Positions 1 through 5,336 of a stretch of 5,336 nt of DNA are shown here, piece by piece. The position numbers were made by a program, and so were the translations under genes. Numbering within the stretch: the first letter of the stretch is position 1; each line of letters starts with the position of its first letter. The DNA comes from Bacillota bacterium (GTDB lineage: Bacteria > Bacillota > Clostridia > Oscillospirales > Ruminococcaceae), in the NCBI GenBank assembly GCA_023439605.1, contig JAEXNS010000192.1, positions 1 to 5,336 on the forward strand, given 5' to 3'. The notes beneath the pieces were generated by a model, which saw only the letters and a list, made by a program, of their open reading frames with translations, searched no databases and was not told where the DNA came from.

Positions 1-1
1 A

Positions 2-292
2 TATGAAGCATGGCAAAAAGGAAGTAAATTTGATAGCTGGGATGAACATTTTTCTTTTGAAATATGGAAAGAAGCGTTTGAAAAAAATAATTTAGATATG
101 GATTTTTATGCAAACAGAAAAAGAGAATATACAGAAATAATGCCATGGGATCATATGGATTATTATGTAACGAAAGATTTTTTAATAAAAGAAAATAAAA
201 AGGCATTGAAATCTATGACAACAAAAAATTGTAGGTTAAATTGTTCAAATTGTGGAGTCAATACTTCTATAGGAGGTGCTTGTTTTGGTTAA
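2..292 (+). CDS. C-terminal end of a TIGR03960-family radical SAM protein (5' truncated by window)
   Basis: This is the last 96 codons of a gene whose start lies upstream of the window; the reading frame is open from position 2 to the TAA at 290-292. The visible part carries features I associate with the C-terminus of TIGR03960 radical SAM proteins: a Trp/Phe-rich segment (AWQKGSKFDSWDEHF), then FYANR, then PWDHMDYYVTKDFL, and a final Cys cluster (NCRLNCSNCGV). The SAM-binding CxxxCxxC motif and any N-terminal domain are outside the window, so radical SAM chemistry is inferred from the family and not seen. The family's reaction is not established. The downstream gene overlaps it by 8 bases and encodes the DUF2344/TIGR03936 protein that typically accompanies or is fused to this family, which supports the call. 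An internal ATG at 98 is not a start. Confidence 0.85.
   Translation, partial: YEAWQKGSKFDSWDEHFSFEIWKEAFEKNNLDMDFYANRKREYTEIMPWDHMDYYVTKDFLIKENKKALKSMTTKNCRLNCSNCGVNTSIGGACFG
271..276 (+). promoter_or_regulatory. Ribosome binding site deciding a TTG start
   Basis: A perfect AGGAGG lies inside the 3' end of the radical SAM gene. It sits 8 bases before TTG at 285. The GTG at 276 shares its first base with this motif, so it cannot be served by it. This argues for the TTG as the start of the DUF2344 gene. Confidence 0.8.
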
Positions 293-935
293 TACTAGAG
301 CAGTATTCAGAAAATACGATAGAGCAAAATTTATATCTCATTTGGATTTATATAGATGCATGCAAAGGGCTTTTAAGCGTTCAAGCCTTCCGGTTTGGTA
401 CACAGAAGGATTTAATCCACATTTGTATCTTATGTTTCCTTTACCGCTTTCATTAGGATATGAAAGTGACTGTGAAATTATAGATTTTTCTTTAACAGAA
501 GAACTGGATAATGAATATGTAAAAAACAAATTAAATAGTGCCTTGCCAGAAGGGATAAAAATAGAAAAAGTTTTTGCACCTATAAAAAAACATATAGATA
601 TAGCTTTTTCGGAATTTAGTATTAGTCTTTTTTATCAAAAAGATTATTATGAAGAATTTACAAAATTTATTTCTCAAGAAAAAATATTAACCTTAAAAAG
701 AAACAAGAAAAAAAGATATGTTGAAATAGATTTAAAACCCATTATCAATTGCTATAATATAAAATCAGAAAATAACATATTGAGTTTTGAAATAAAACTA
801 CCATCAGGAACACAACAAAATTTTAATCCATCGCTTTTGTTGAGTGAATTTGAAAAATATATAGATGTAGAAGCCGATTATGTTTATGTAAAAAGAAATA
901 AAATTATTTGCATAGATGGTGAAGAATTTTTATAA
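285..935 (+). CDS. DUF2344 / TIGR03936 radical-SAM-linked protein
   Basis: This is a 216-residue protein of the DUF2344 (TIGR03936) family, of unknown biochemical function and known for adjacency or fusion to TIGR03960 radical SAM proteins. The N-terminal half shows the family signature: FRKYDRAKFISHLDL, a following RCMQRAFKRSSLP, then YTEGFNPH and FPLPLSLGYESDCE. The C-terminal half is Lys-, Ile- and Asn-rich and less conserved. I place the start at TTG 285 because AGGAGG at 271-276 is ideally spaced for it and the resulting N-terminus (M-V-N-T-R-A-V-F) matches the short lead-in usual in the family. A longer reading from GTG 276 would add three residues but has no usable binding site. It overlaps the radical SAM gene by 8 bases, which suggests translational coupling and joint function. 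No terminator is evident after it. Confidence 0.88.
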   Translation: MVNTRAVFRKYDRAKFISHLDLYRCMQRAFKRSSLPVWYTEGFNPHLYLMFPLPLSLGYESDCEIIDFSLTEELDNEYVKNKLNSALPEGIKIEKVFAPIKKHIDIAFSEFSISLFYQKDYYEEFTKFISQEKILTLKRNKKKRYVEIDLKPIINCYNIKSENNILSFEIKLPSGTQQNFNPSLLLSEFEKYIDVEADYVYVKRNKIICIDGEEFL

Positions 936-941
936 AAAGAC

Positions 942-970
942 TTGAAATAATAATCTAAATATGGTATGAT
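942..970 (+). promoter_or_regulatory. Sigma-A type promoter for rplS
   Basis: The -35 element TTGAAA (942-947) and the -10 element TATGAT (965-970) are separated by exactly 17 bases. Each differs from consensus at one position. A TG one base upstream of the -10 (962-963) makes it also an extended -10 promoter. Transcription would start near G977, leaving a leader of about 130 nt before rplS. It begins seven bases after the stop codon of the DUF2344 gene. Seen directly; promoter activity is inferred. Confidence 0.85.
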
Positions 971-976
971 AGTTAT

Positions 977-1107
977 GCATTTAAAATCCGTCACCATTTT
1001 ATTGGGATGAGAGTTAATGCCAGATTATTGACATTAAATTGAATAGTCCGCTGCGTATTTATTCATATACGTAAGAATGTTCGAAAGAAATTAGGAGGAA
1101 ATTATTA
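977..1107 (+). ncRNA. Putative structured 5' leader of rplS (L19 leader candidate)
   Basis: The untranslated leader between the promoter and rplS can form four consecutive helices that I paired by hand. P1: 977-984 with 1014-1020, with one bulged T. P2, nested inside P1: 991-993 with 1008-1010 and 994-996 with 1003-1005. P3: 1023-1029 with 1042-1048, seven pairs with one G-U. P4: 1052-1058 with 1067-1073, seven pairs with one G-U and an 8-nt loop. A competing hairpin, 1014-1019 with 1032-1037, excludes P1. Firmicute rplS genes are known to carry an autoregulatory leader (Rfam L19_leader) in this location, so that is the likely identity, but I could not align this sequence to the family model. 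The AGGAGG at 1093-1098 lies outside all helices, so simple masking of the ribosome binding site is not evident. Confidence 0.65.
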
Positions 1108-1452
1108 ATGAATGCACTAGAATTGATTAGCAAAGACAATATGAAATCTGAAATGCCATCTATATGTGTTGGTGATACAGTAAGAGTTCATGTAAAAATC
1201 AAAGAGGGAGAAAAGTTCCGTATCCAAATGTATGAAGGAACTGTAATAGCAAAAAAACACGGTGGAATAAGCGAAACTTTTACAGTTAGACGTGTAGCAC
1301 ATGGTTGTGGAATGGAAAGAGTTTTCCCAGTACATTCACCTTTTGTTGAAAAGATTGAAACAATTAGAAAAGGTAAAGTTCGTAGAGCTAAGCTATATTA
1401 TCTTCGTGATAGAGTTGGTAAAGCGGCTAAAGTTAAAGAAGCAATTCGTTAA
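1108..1452 (+). CDS. rplS: 50S ribosomal protein L19
   Basis: This is a complete 114-residue L19, the usual length for the family. L19 is a large-subunit protein located at the interface with the 30S subunit. The diagnostic stretches are all present: VGDTVRVHVKIKEG near residues 22-35, RIQMYEGTVIAKKHGGISETF in the middle (read as RIQMYEG then GGISETFTVRRV), ERVFPVHSPFVEKIE, and the C-terminal GKVRRAKLYYLRD. ATG 1108 is supported by AGGAGG at 1093-1098, nine bases upstream. A Cys sits in the HGCGMER segment where Val is more usual, which I regard as a harmless variant. The gene has its own promoter and structured leader and is followed by an intrinsic terminator, so it can be expressed as a single-gene transcript in addition to heading the lepB-rbgA-rnhB-yraN cluster. 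Confidence 0.98.
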   Translation: MNALELISKDNMKSEMPSICVGDTVRVHVKIKEGEKFRIQMYEGTVIAKKHGGISETFTVRRVAHGCGMERVFPVHSPFVEKIETIRKGKVRRAKLYYLRDRVGKAAKVKEAIR

Positions 1453-1456
1453 TTGC
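1441..1456 (+). repeat. Short inverted repeat across the rplS stop codon
   Basis: GCAATT and AATTGC form a perfect 6-base inverted repeat around a CGTT loop. It spans the last three rplS sense codons and the TAA stop. It could form a small hairpin in the mRNA just ahead of the terminator. The stem is short and mostly A-T, so it may be incidental. Confidence 0.4.
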
Positions 1457-1464
1457 GATGTAGT

Positions 1465-1490
1465 AAAGGGACGCATTGTGTCCCTTTTTT
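1465..1490 (+). terminator. Intrinsic terminator after rplS
   Basis: A 10-pair stem forms between 1465-1474 (AAAGGGACGC) and 1478-1487 (GTGTCCCTTT), with one G-T pair and a 3-base ATT loop. It is followed by T residues, giving a run of six T at 1485-1490. It starts 12 bases after the rplS stop. The U-run is short and interrupted by GCG, so partial read-through into the signal peptidase genes is plausible. Confidence 0.87.
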
Positions 1491-1529
1491 GCGTTAAAAA
1501 AATAAACAAAAGAAAAGAGGCATCTTCAA

Positions 1530-2177
1530 ATGGATGAAAAAATAGAAATAAGTAATCATGAATTAGAAGATAAAGACAAAAAATCATTTTTAGACGATAT
1601 ATTTGACATGATAGAGTCGGTTATATTTTCAGTATTTATAGTGGTGCTGATTTTTACATATTTATTTAGAATATCTACTGTAGATGGTATTTCTATGGAG
1701 CCTACTTTACATAATGAAGATAAACTTATAATCTCGGTTTTAGGATATACACCTAAAAACGAAGATGTAGTTATCATTGATAGTGAGGCTCTAGGAGAGT
1801 ATGATCCGATAAAAGACAAGAAAGTGAATAAAAAAATAGTTAAAAGAGTTGTTGCAGTTGCTGGTCAAAAAGTTGATATTGATTTTGAAGCAGGAAAAGT
1901 ATATGTAGATGATAAGGAACTACCAGAACAGCTTTTTGAAGCAGAAGGCGTGGAATTAAAACAGCATTATTTTGTAAATACACTAACAACTCAAAATTTT
2001 GGAGCATTTGAATATCCTATAACAGTACCAGAAGGATATATATATGTAATGGGTGATAATAGAAATAACTCAAAAGACAGCAAGCATTATGAACTAGGAT
2101 ATGTACCAGAAACTGAAGTTATAGGTAAAGTTATGTTTAGAATATATCCTTTTAATAAAATAGGAGTAATAAAATAA
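1530..2177 (+). CDS. lepB: Type I signal peptidase, first of two tandem copies
   Basis: This 215-residue S26A serine protease removes signal peptides from exported pre-proteins on the outer face of the membrane. It has a charged cytoplasmic N-terminus, a single transmembrane segment near residues 30-47, and then the catalytic boxes. The nucleophile is Ser55 in GISMEPT, the general-base Lys105 lies in IVKRVVAVAGQ, and box E is GDNRNNSKDS at 175-184. One membrane span and this length fit the Gram-positive SipS type. Two details differ from its neighbour: an extra segment of about ten residues (around 89-101) before the catalytic Lys, and Lys185 where box E commonly has Arg. ATG 1530 follows AAAGAGG (1514-1520) at nine bases. 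It lies just beyond the rplS terminator with no clear promoter of its own. Confidence 0.95.
   Translation: MDEKIEISNHELEDKDKKSFLDDIFDMIESVIFSVFIVVLIFTYLFRISTVDGISMEPTLHNEDKLIISVLGYTPKNEDVVIIDSEALGEYDPIKDKKVNKKIVKRVVAVAGQKVDIDFEAGKVYVDDKELPEQLFEAEGVELKQHYFVNTLTTQNFGAFEYPITVPEGYIYVMGDNRNNSKDSKHYELGYVPETEVIGKVMFRIYPFNKIGVIK
2162..2166 (+). promoter_or_regulatory. Ribosome binding site of the second lepB, embedded in the first
   Basis: AGGAG lies within the Ile-Gly-Val codons at the very end of the first signal peptidase gene, 12 bases before ATG 2179. Spacing is longer than ideal. With only one base between the genes, translation of the second copy is probably coupled to termination of the first. 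Confidence 0.55.
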
Positions 2178-2178
2178 T

Positions 2179-2787
2179 ATGGAAGAAAAAGTTCAAGACA
2201 GAAAATCAAAATTTCTAGATGATTTGGTGGATATATTTGAATCTATAATTTATTGCATGTTAGTTATTATATTATTAAATGTATTTGTTTTTAAAAGGGC
2301 AGAGGTAGATGGTGCATCTATGGAACCTACATTAATAAATGAAGATAGACTTATTTATGTTGATTTGTTATATAAACCAGACAATGGTGATGTTATAATT
2401 ATAGACAATGAAGCTTTGCATGAACCTTTGGTAAAAAGGGTTATTGCTTTAAGTGGTCAGCAAATAGATATAAAAGATGGTTATGTGTACGTAGATGGCA
2501 AAAAACTTAATGAACAGGTAAAGGGTCAAGAAGAAGGAACTGAAAAGCCAGATTACTACATAAGTGATTTTACAAAATCTCAAACAAGTCCATTCGTAGC
2601 ACCGACATTTACAGAAGAGGAATTTCCAGTTACTATACCAGAAGGGTATGTGTTCGTAATGGGAGATAACAGACCTGTTTCAAATGATAGTAGAAGTGCT
2701 GAAGTTGGTTTGATTCCTAAAGGTGAAATACTAGGCAAAGTAGTTGTTGTATATTCGCCTATAAAACGAATAGGTATAGTTAAATAA
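2179..2787 (+). CDS. lepB: Type I signal peptidase, second tandem copy
   Basis: This 202-residue S26A signal peptidase begins one base after the stop of the preceding copy. It has a single transmembrane segment near residues 21-38, nucleophile Ser47 in GASMEPT, general-base Lys86 in LVKRVIALSGQ, and box E GDNRPVSNDSR at 162-172, so all catalytic elements are intact. Residues 11-80 align without gaps to residues 19-88 of the first copy, with 36 of 70 identical by my hand count, which points to an old duplication followed by divergence. It lacks the insert before the catalytic Lys seen in copy one but carries a longer, acidic, Ser/Thr-rich segment (about 117-148) between the Lys box and box E. 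The two enzymes may therefore differ in substrate preference or timing; this is inference. Confidence 0.95.
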   Translation: MEEKVQDRKSKFLDDLVDIFESIIYCMLVIILLNVFVFKRAEVDGASMEPTLINEDRLIYVDLLYKPDNGDVIIIDNEALHEPLVKRVIALSGQQIDIKDGYVYVDGKKLNEQVKGQEEGTEKPDYYISDFTKSQTSPFVAPTFTEEEFPVTIPEGYVFVMGDNRPVSNDSRSAEVGLIPKGEILGKVVVVYSPIKRIGIVK

Positions 2788-2798
2788 AAGGAGAAATA

Positions 2799-3659
2799 AT
2801 GACAGAAATAGCATCAATACAATGGTTTCCAGGGCATATGACAAAAACTCGCAGAATGATTAAAGAAAATCTTTCTTTGGTTGATGCAGTAGTTGAAATA
2901 ATAGATGCAAGAATTCCTATGAGTAGCCAAAATCCTGAAATGACAAAAATGCTTGGAAATAAACCAAGAATGTTCTTGTTAAACAAAAGTGATATGGCAG
3001 ATGAAAAAATCACTCAAAAATGGATAGAATATTTTAAAAATCAAAATATAACATCAATCCCTATAGACTGTAGAAATGGGAAAGGTACAAATTTATTTTT
3101 ATCTGTTTTAAAACAGCAGGTGTTAAGTGATTTTATAAAAAACAAAATTCAAAAAGGCATGACAGGAAAACAAATAAGAATAATGATTGTTGGAATTCCA
3201 AATGTAGGGAAATCTTCGTTCATAAATAAAATGGCACGAACAAAAATTACAAAGGTAGAAGATAGACCAGGAGTTACACGACACAAACAATGGGTTAAAT
3301 TAGGCGACGGAGTAGAGATGTTGGATATGCCGGGTGTATTATGGCCAAAGTTTGATGATCAAAAAGTTGCACATAAGTTAGCTTTTACTGGAGCAATAAA
3401 AGATGATGTTGTAGACATAGAAGCATTATCTATGCTTTTGCTTGATCTTTTGAAAGAAAATTATCAAAAAAATTTAATTGAAAGATATAAGATAGAAATA
3501 TCAGAAGATGATAATGGCAAAAAACTTTTGGAAAAAATCTGTATAAAAAGAGCAATGCTTTTACCTGGTGGAGTATTAAACACAGAGAGAGCAGCTATAA
3601 CTGTTGTTGATGAGTTTAGAGCAGGTAAGCTTGGCAAAATTTCATTAGAAAGACCTTGA
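2799..3659 (+). CDS. rbgA: Ribosome biogenesis GTPase RbgA (YlqF)
   Basis: This 286-residue GTPase acts late in assembly of the 50S ribosomal subunit. The GTPase motifs are circularly permuted, as is typical of the YlqF/YawG family: G4 NKSD at 62-65 comes first, then G1 GIPNVGKSS at 132-140, the G2 region PGVT at 157-160, and G3 DMPG at 176-179 followed by LWPK. The N-terminal IQWFPGHM carries the family's conserved His, here His13. The C-terminal region (about 200-286) is the RNA-binding helical domain, with LLPGGVLNTERAA and EFRAGKLGKISLE recognisable. ATG 2799 is served by AAGGAG at 2788-2793, five bases away. It follows the second signal peptidase by 11 bases. Linkage to rplS fits its role, since both concern the large subunit. 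Confidence 0.97.
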   Translation: MTEIASIQWFPGHMTKTRRMIKENLSLVDAVVEIIDARIPMSSQNPEMTKMLGNKPRMFLLNKSDMADEKITQKWIEYFKNQNITSIPIDCRNGKGTNLFLSVLKQQVLSDFIKNKIQKGMTGKQIRIMIVGIPNVGKSSFINKMARTKITKVEDRPGVTRHKQWVKLGDGVEMLDMPGVLWPKFDDQKVAHKLAFTGAIKDDVVDIEALSMLLLDLLKENYQKNLIERYKIEISEDDNGKKLLEKICIKRAMLLPGGVLNTERAAITVVDEFRAGKLGKISLERP

Positions 3660-3663
3660 TAAT

Positions 3664-4293
3664 ATGGAAGAAAAACAAAATAATTTGTACGCATTTGATT
3701 TAGAATACAGAACAGAAAAATTAATTTTATGTGGTGTAGATGAGGCGGGGCGAGGACCTCTTGCAGGAGATGTTTATGCTGCTGCTGTAATTTTAGATGA
3801 AAAAAATATCATAGAAGGCATAAACGACAGTAAAAAAATATCTGAAAAAAAACGTGATGCTTTATATGAAGAAATAATAGAAAAATCAGTATCTTACTCT
3901 ATAGCTAAGGCAAGTGTGGAGGAAATAGATAAGTACAACATATTAAATGCGGCTATGTTAGCTATGAAAAGAGCAGTTGAGGCATTAGATTTGACTCCCA
4001 CATTAGTTCTTATAGATGGAAATAAAAAGCCGGATTTATTTGTAAACAGCATTTCAATTATAAAAGGTGATACTTTATCTGCAAGTATTGCGGCAGCATC
4101 AATTCTAGCAAAAGTGGCAAGAGATAATTATATGAAAGAAGTTGCTAAAAAGTATCCTCAATATTTATTTGAAAAGCATAAGGGATATGCAACTAAACTG
4201 CATTATGAAATGCTTGATACTTATGGCCAAAGTGATGTCCATCGAAATTCTTTTTTAAGGAAGTACTATAATGACAAGCAAGGAAATGGGTAA
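3664..4293 (+). CDS. rnhB: Ribonuclease HII
   Basis: This 209-residue RNase HII cleaves the RNA strand of RNA-DNA hybrids and cuts 5' of single ribonucleotides embedded in DNA. The catalytic acidic residues are all visible: Asp26 and Glu27 in GVDEAGRGPLAG, Asp118 in LIDGN, and Asp137 in IIKGD. The substrate-recognition Gly-Arg-Gly is at 29-31. SIAAASILAKVARD (141-154) and HKGY with a C-terminal HRNSF are further family signatures. Length is ordinary. ATG 3664 lies four bases after the rbgA stop, with only a weak purine stretch upstream (AGAAAGA at 3647-3653), so translation is likely coupled to rbgA. Its 3' end overlaps yraN by 23 bases. The rbgA-rnhB order is conserved in many Firmicutes. 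Confidence 0.97.
   Translation: MEEKQNNLYAFDLEYRTEKLILCGVDEAGRGPLAGDVYAAAVILDEKNIIEGINDSKKISEKKRDALYEEIIEKSVSYSIAKASVEEIDKYNILNAAMLAMKRAVEALDLTPTLVLIDGNKKPDLFVNSISIIKGDTLSASIAAASILAKVARDNYMKEVAKKYPQYLFEKHKGYATKLHYEMLDTYGQSDVHRNSFLRKYYNDKQGNG
4257..4263 (+). promoter_or_regulatory. Ribosome binding site deciding the yraN start
   Basis: AAGGAAG lies inside the last codons of rnhB, seven bases before ATG 4271. The alternative ATG at 4286 has only AAGGAA almost touching it, which is too close. The upstream ATG is therefore preferred even though it makes the genes overlap by 23 bases. Confidence 0.7.
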
Positions 4294-4657
4294 TATAGGT
4301 GAAACTGCTGTTTGTAAATATTTAATTAAAAAAGGCTATAAAATAATTGAAAGAAATTTTAGTTATCGTGGTGGAGAAATTGATATAATTGCACAAGATA
4401 AAAGTACCATAGTTTTTATTGAGGTAAAAGCAAGAAAAAGAGACTGCATGGTTTCTGGTGTGGAGGCTGTAAACAGATCCAAAAAGAAGAAAATAATAAA
4501 AACAGCTGCGTATTATAGTTACAAAAAGCCGTTGAAATTACAACCTAGATTTGATATTGCCGAAGTTATACTAGAAGATGAAAAGGCTGTTGCCATAAGG
4601 TATTACGATGAAGCTTTCGATATGAGTGGGTTTGATATTATGTTTTCAATGGCTTAA
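4271..4657 (+). CDS. yraN: UPF0102 family protein YraN (predicted nuclease fold)
   Basis: This 128-residue UPF0102 protein has a fold related to Holliday-junction resolvases and other PD-(D/E)XK nucleases. The cellular role is not settled. Visible motifs are GNIGETAVCKYLIKKGY (7-23), the GGEIDIIA core (34-41) with the conserved acidic pair, FIEVKAR (49-55) giving the Glu-x-Lys element, a basic run at 70-75, and RFDIAEV at 93-99. Length matches the family. The start at 4271 is chosen over Met6 because of its binding site inside rnhB. The 23-base overlap with rnhB implies coupled translation and co-expression. rnhB-yraN adjacency is widespread, so a shared role in nucleic-acid maintenance is a reasonable but unproved inference. 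Confidence 0.93.
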   Translation: MTSKEMGNIGETAVCKYLIKKGYKIIERNFSYRGGEIDIIAQDKSTIVFIEVKARKRDCMVSGVEAVNRSKKKKIIKTAAYYSYKKPLKLQPRFDIAEVILEDEKAVAIRYYDEAFDMSGFDIMFSMA

Positions 4658-4691
4658 ATAAAAATTTTAACAAATCAAAAAGGGTGAGAGT

Positions 4692-5336
4692 ATGTTTTAT
4701 AAAAGTACAAGAAACAGTAATTTAAAAGTTGAAAGTGCATATGCAATTACACAGGGAATTTCAGAAGATGGTGGATTATTTGTACCTGCTGAAATACCAG
4801 AATTGACTCTTGATGAAATAAAGTATATGTCAGAATTAAACTATTCATGTAGGGCTGCATATATATTCAAAAAGTATCTTACGGATTTTACAGATGCTGA
4901 AATACAATACTGTACTGACAATGCATATAGCACAAAAAGCTTTGAAACTGAAAGTATATCACAGTTGGCTCATTTGTTTGAAGGAACATATATGTTGGAG
5001 TTATGGCATGGTCCTACTTGTGCGTTTAAAGATATGGCACTTCAAATATTACCTTATTTTTTAACGGTTTCAGCTAAAAAATTAAAAATAGATAAAAAAA
5101 TAATCATTTTGGTGGCTACATCTGGTGATACAGGAAAAGCTGCTTTAGAGGGATTTAAAGATGTAGAAGGGACGCAAATATTAGTATTCTATCCTGAAAA
5201 CGGTGTAAGTTCGATGCAAAAGCGTCAAATGAAAACGCAAGAAGGAAAAAATGTTGGAGTTTGTGCTATTGATGGAAATTTTGATGATTGTCAAAATGGA
5301 GTTAAAGAAATATTTACAGATGAATCAGTAAAATCC
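4692..5336 (+). CDS. thrC: Threonine synthase, N-terminal 215 codons (3' truncated by window)
   Basis: This is the start of a PLP-dependent threonine synthase, which converts O-phosphohomoserine to threonine and phosphate in the cytoplasm. The frame stays open to the window edge, where the gene is cut off; the family usually runs to roughly 450-500 residues in this subtype. Seen in order: a short MFYKSTR start, ISEDGGLFVP (23-32) typical of the N-terminal domain, LWHGPTCAFKDMALQ with the PLP-binding Lys113, and ATSGDTGKAAL (142-152), the phosphate-binding loop. FYPENGVSSMQKRQM and DGNFDDCQ further match the subtype with a separate N-terminal domain. The upstream AGGGTGAG (4681-4688) serves ATG 4692. 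It begins 34 bases after yraN with no terminator between them, so it may belong to the same transcript, although it is metabolically unrelated. Confidence 0.96.
   Translation, partial: MFYKSTRNSNLKVESAYAITQGISEDGGLFVPAEIPELTLDEIKYMSELNYSCRAAYIFKKYLTDFTDAEIQYCTDNAYSTKSFETESISQLAHLFEGTYMLELWHGPTCAFKDMALQILPYFLTVSAKKLKIDKKIIILVATSGDTGKAALEGFKDVEGTQILVFYPENGVSSMQKRQMKTQEGKNVGVCAIDGNFDDCQNGVKEIFTDESVKS

Noticed and set aside
338..529. Minus-strand open frame of 63 codons within the DUF2344 gene
   Set aside because: It lies wholly opposite a gene with clear family motifs, has no recognisable protein features, and is best explained as an antisense shadow.
1117..1335. Minus-strand open frame of 72 codons opposite rplS
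   Set aside because: It is fully antisense to a confidently identified ribosomal protein gene, is rich in Phe, Tyr and Ser as expected from reversed A+T-rich coding DNA, and lacks a family signature.
1301..1537. Plus-strand open frame of 78 codons running from rplS through the terminator
   Set aside because: It is out of frame with rplS, crosses the terminator hairpin, and its translation is low-complexity Lys/Val/Leu sequence with no motif.
4632..4659. Possible promoter before thrC (TTGATA and TTAAAT, 16 bases apart)
   Set aside because: The -10 matches only four of six consensus bases and such matches are frequent in A+T-rich DNA; not strong enough to list.
5167..5175. AGGGACGCA shared between thrC and the left arm of the rplS terminator
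   Set aside because: A nine-base match in coding sequence with no inverted partner or flanking similarity; treated as coincidence.
1..5336. Search for a defence system, mobile element, CRISPR array or RNA gene
   Set aside because: All coding space is taken by recognised housekeeping families, the only sizeable gap is the rplS leader, and no direct-repeat array, terminal inverted repeats or tRNA-like cloverleaf was seen.

Overview
The window looks like chromosomal backbone DNA from a low-GC member of the Firmicutes, most likely Clostridia. The evidence is the strong A+T bias, purine-rich AGGAGG-type ribosome binding sites, and gene order: rplS, signal peptidase, rbgA/ylqF, rnhB and yraN follow one another as they commonly do in that class. 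All genes lie on the + strand and are packed with gaps of a few bases or overlaps. I see no mobile element, CRISPR array, tRNA or rRNA gene.

Layout. Positions 2-292 hold the last 96 codons of a TIGR03960-type radical SAM protein. It overlaps a DUF2344/TIGR03936 partner gene (285-935) that starts at a TTG codon. Positions 936-1107 form the only sizeable non-coding stretch. They carry a near-consensus sigma-A promoter (942-970) and a leader of about 130 nt that can fold into four consecutive helices ahead of rplS (ribosomal protein L19, 1108-1452), so this is probably an L19 autoregulatory leader. An intrinsic terminator (1465-1490) follows rplS. Then come two tandem, diverged type I signal peptidases (1530-2177 and 2179-2787), the ribosome-assembly GTPase RbgA (2799-3659), RNase HII (3664-4293), the UPF0102 protein YraN (4271-4657), and the first 215 codons of threonine synthase thrC (4692 to the window edge).

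How the genes fit together. L19 and RbgA both concern the 50S subunit. The signal peptidases process exported pre-proteins at the membrane, RNase HII removes ribonucleotides and RNA-DNA hybrids, YraN is a nuclease-fold protein of unclear role, and ThrC makes threonine. They are likely expressed from the rplS promoter by partial read-through of the terminator, because I find no convincing second promoter.

I found no undescribed system. The points most worth a second look are the rplS leader with its alternative pairings, the tandem signal peptidase duplication, and the placement of the radical SAM/DUF2344 pair directly upstream of rplS.
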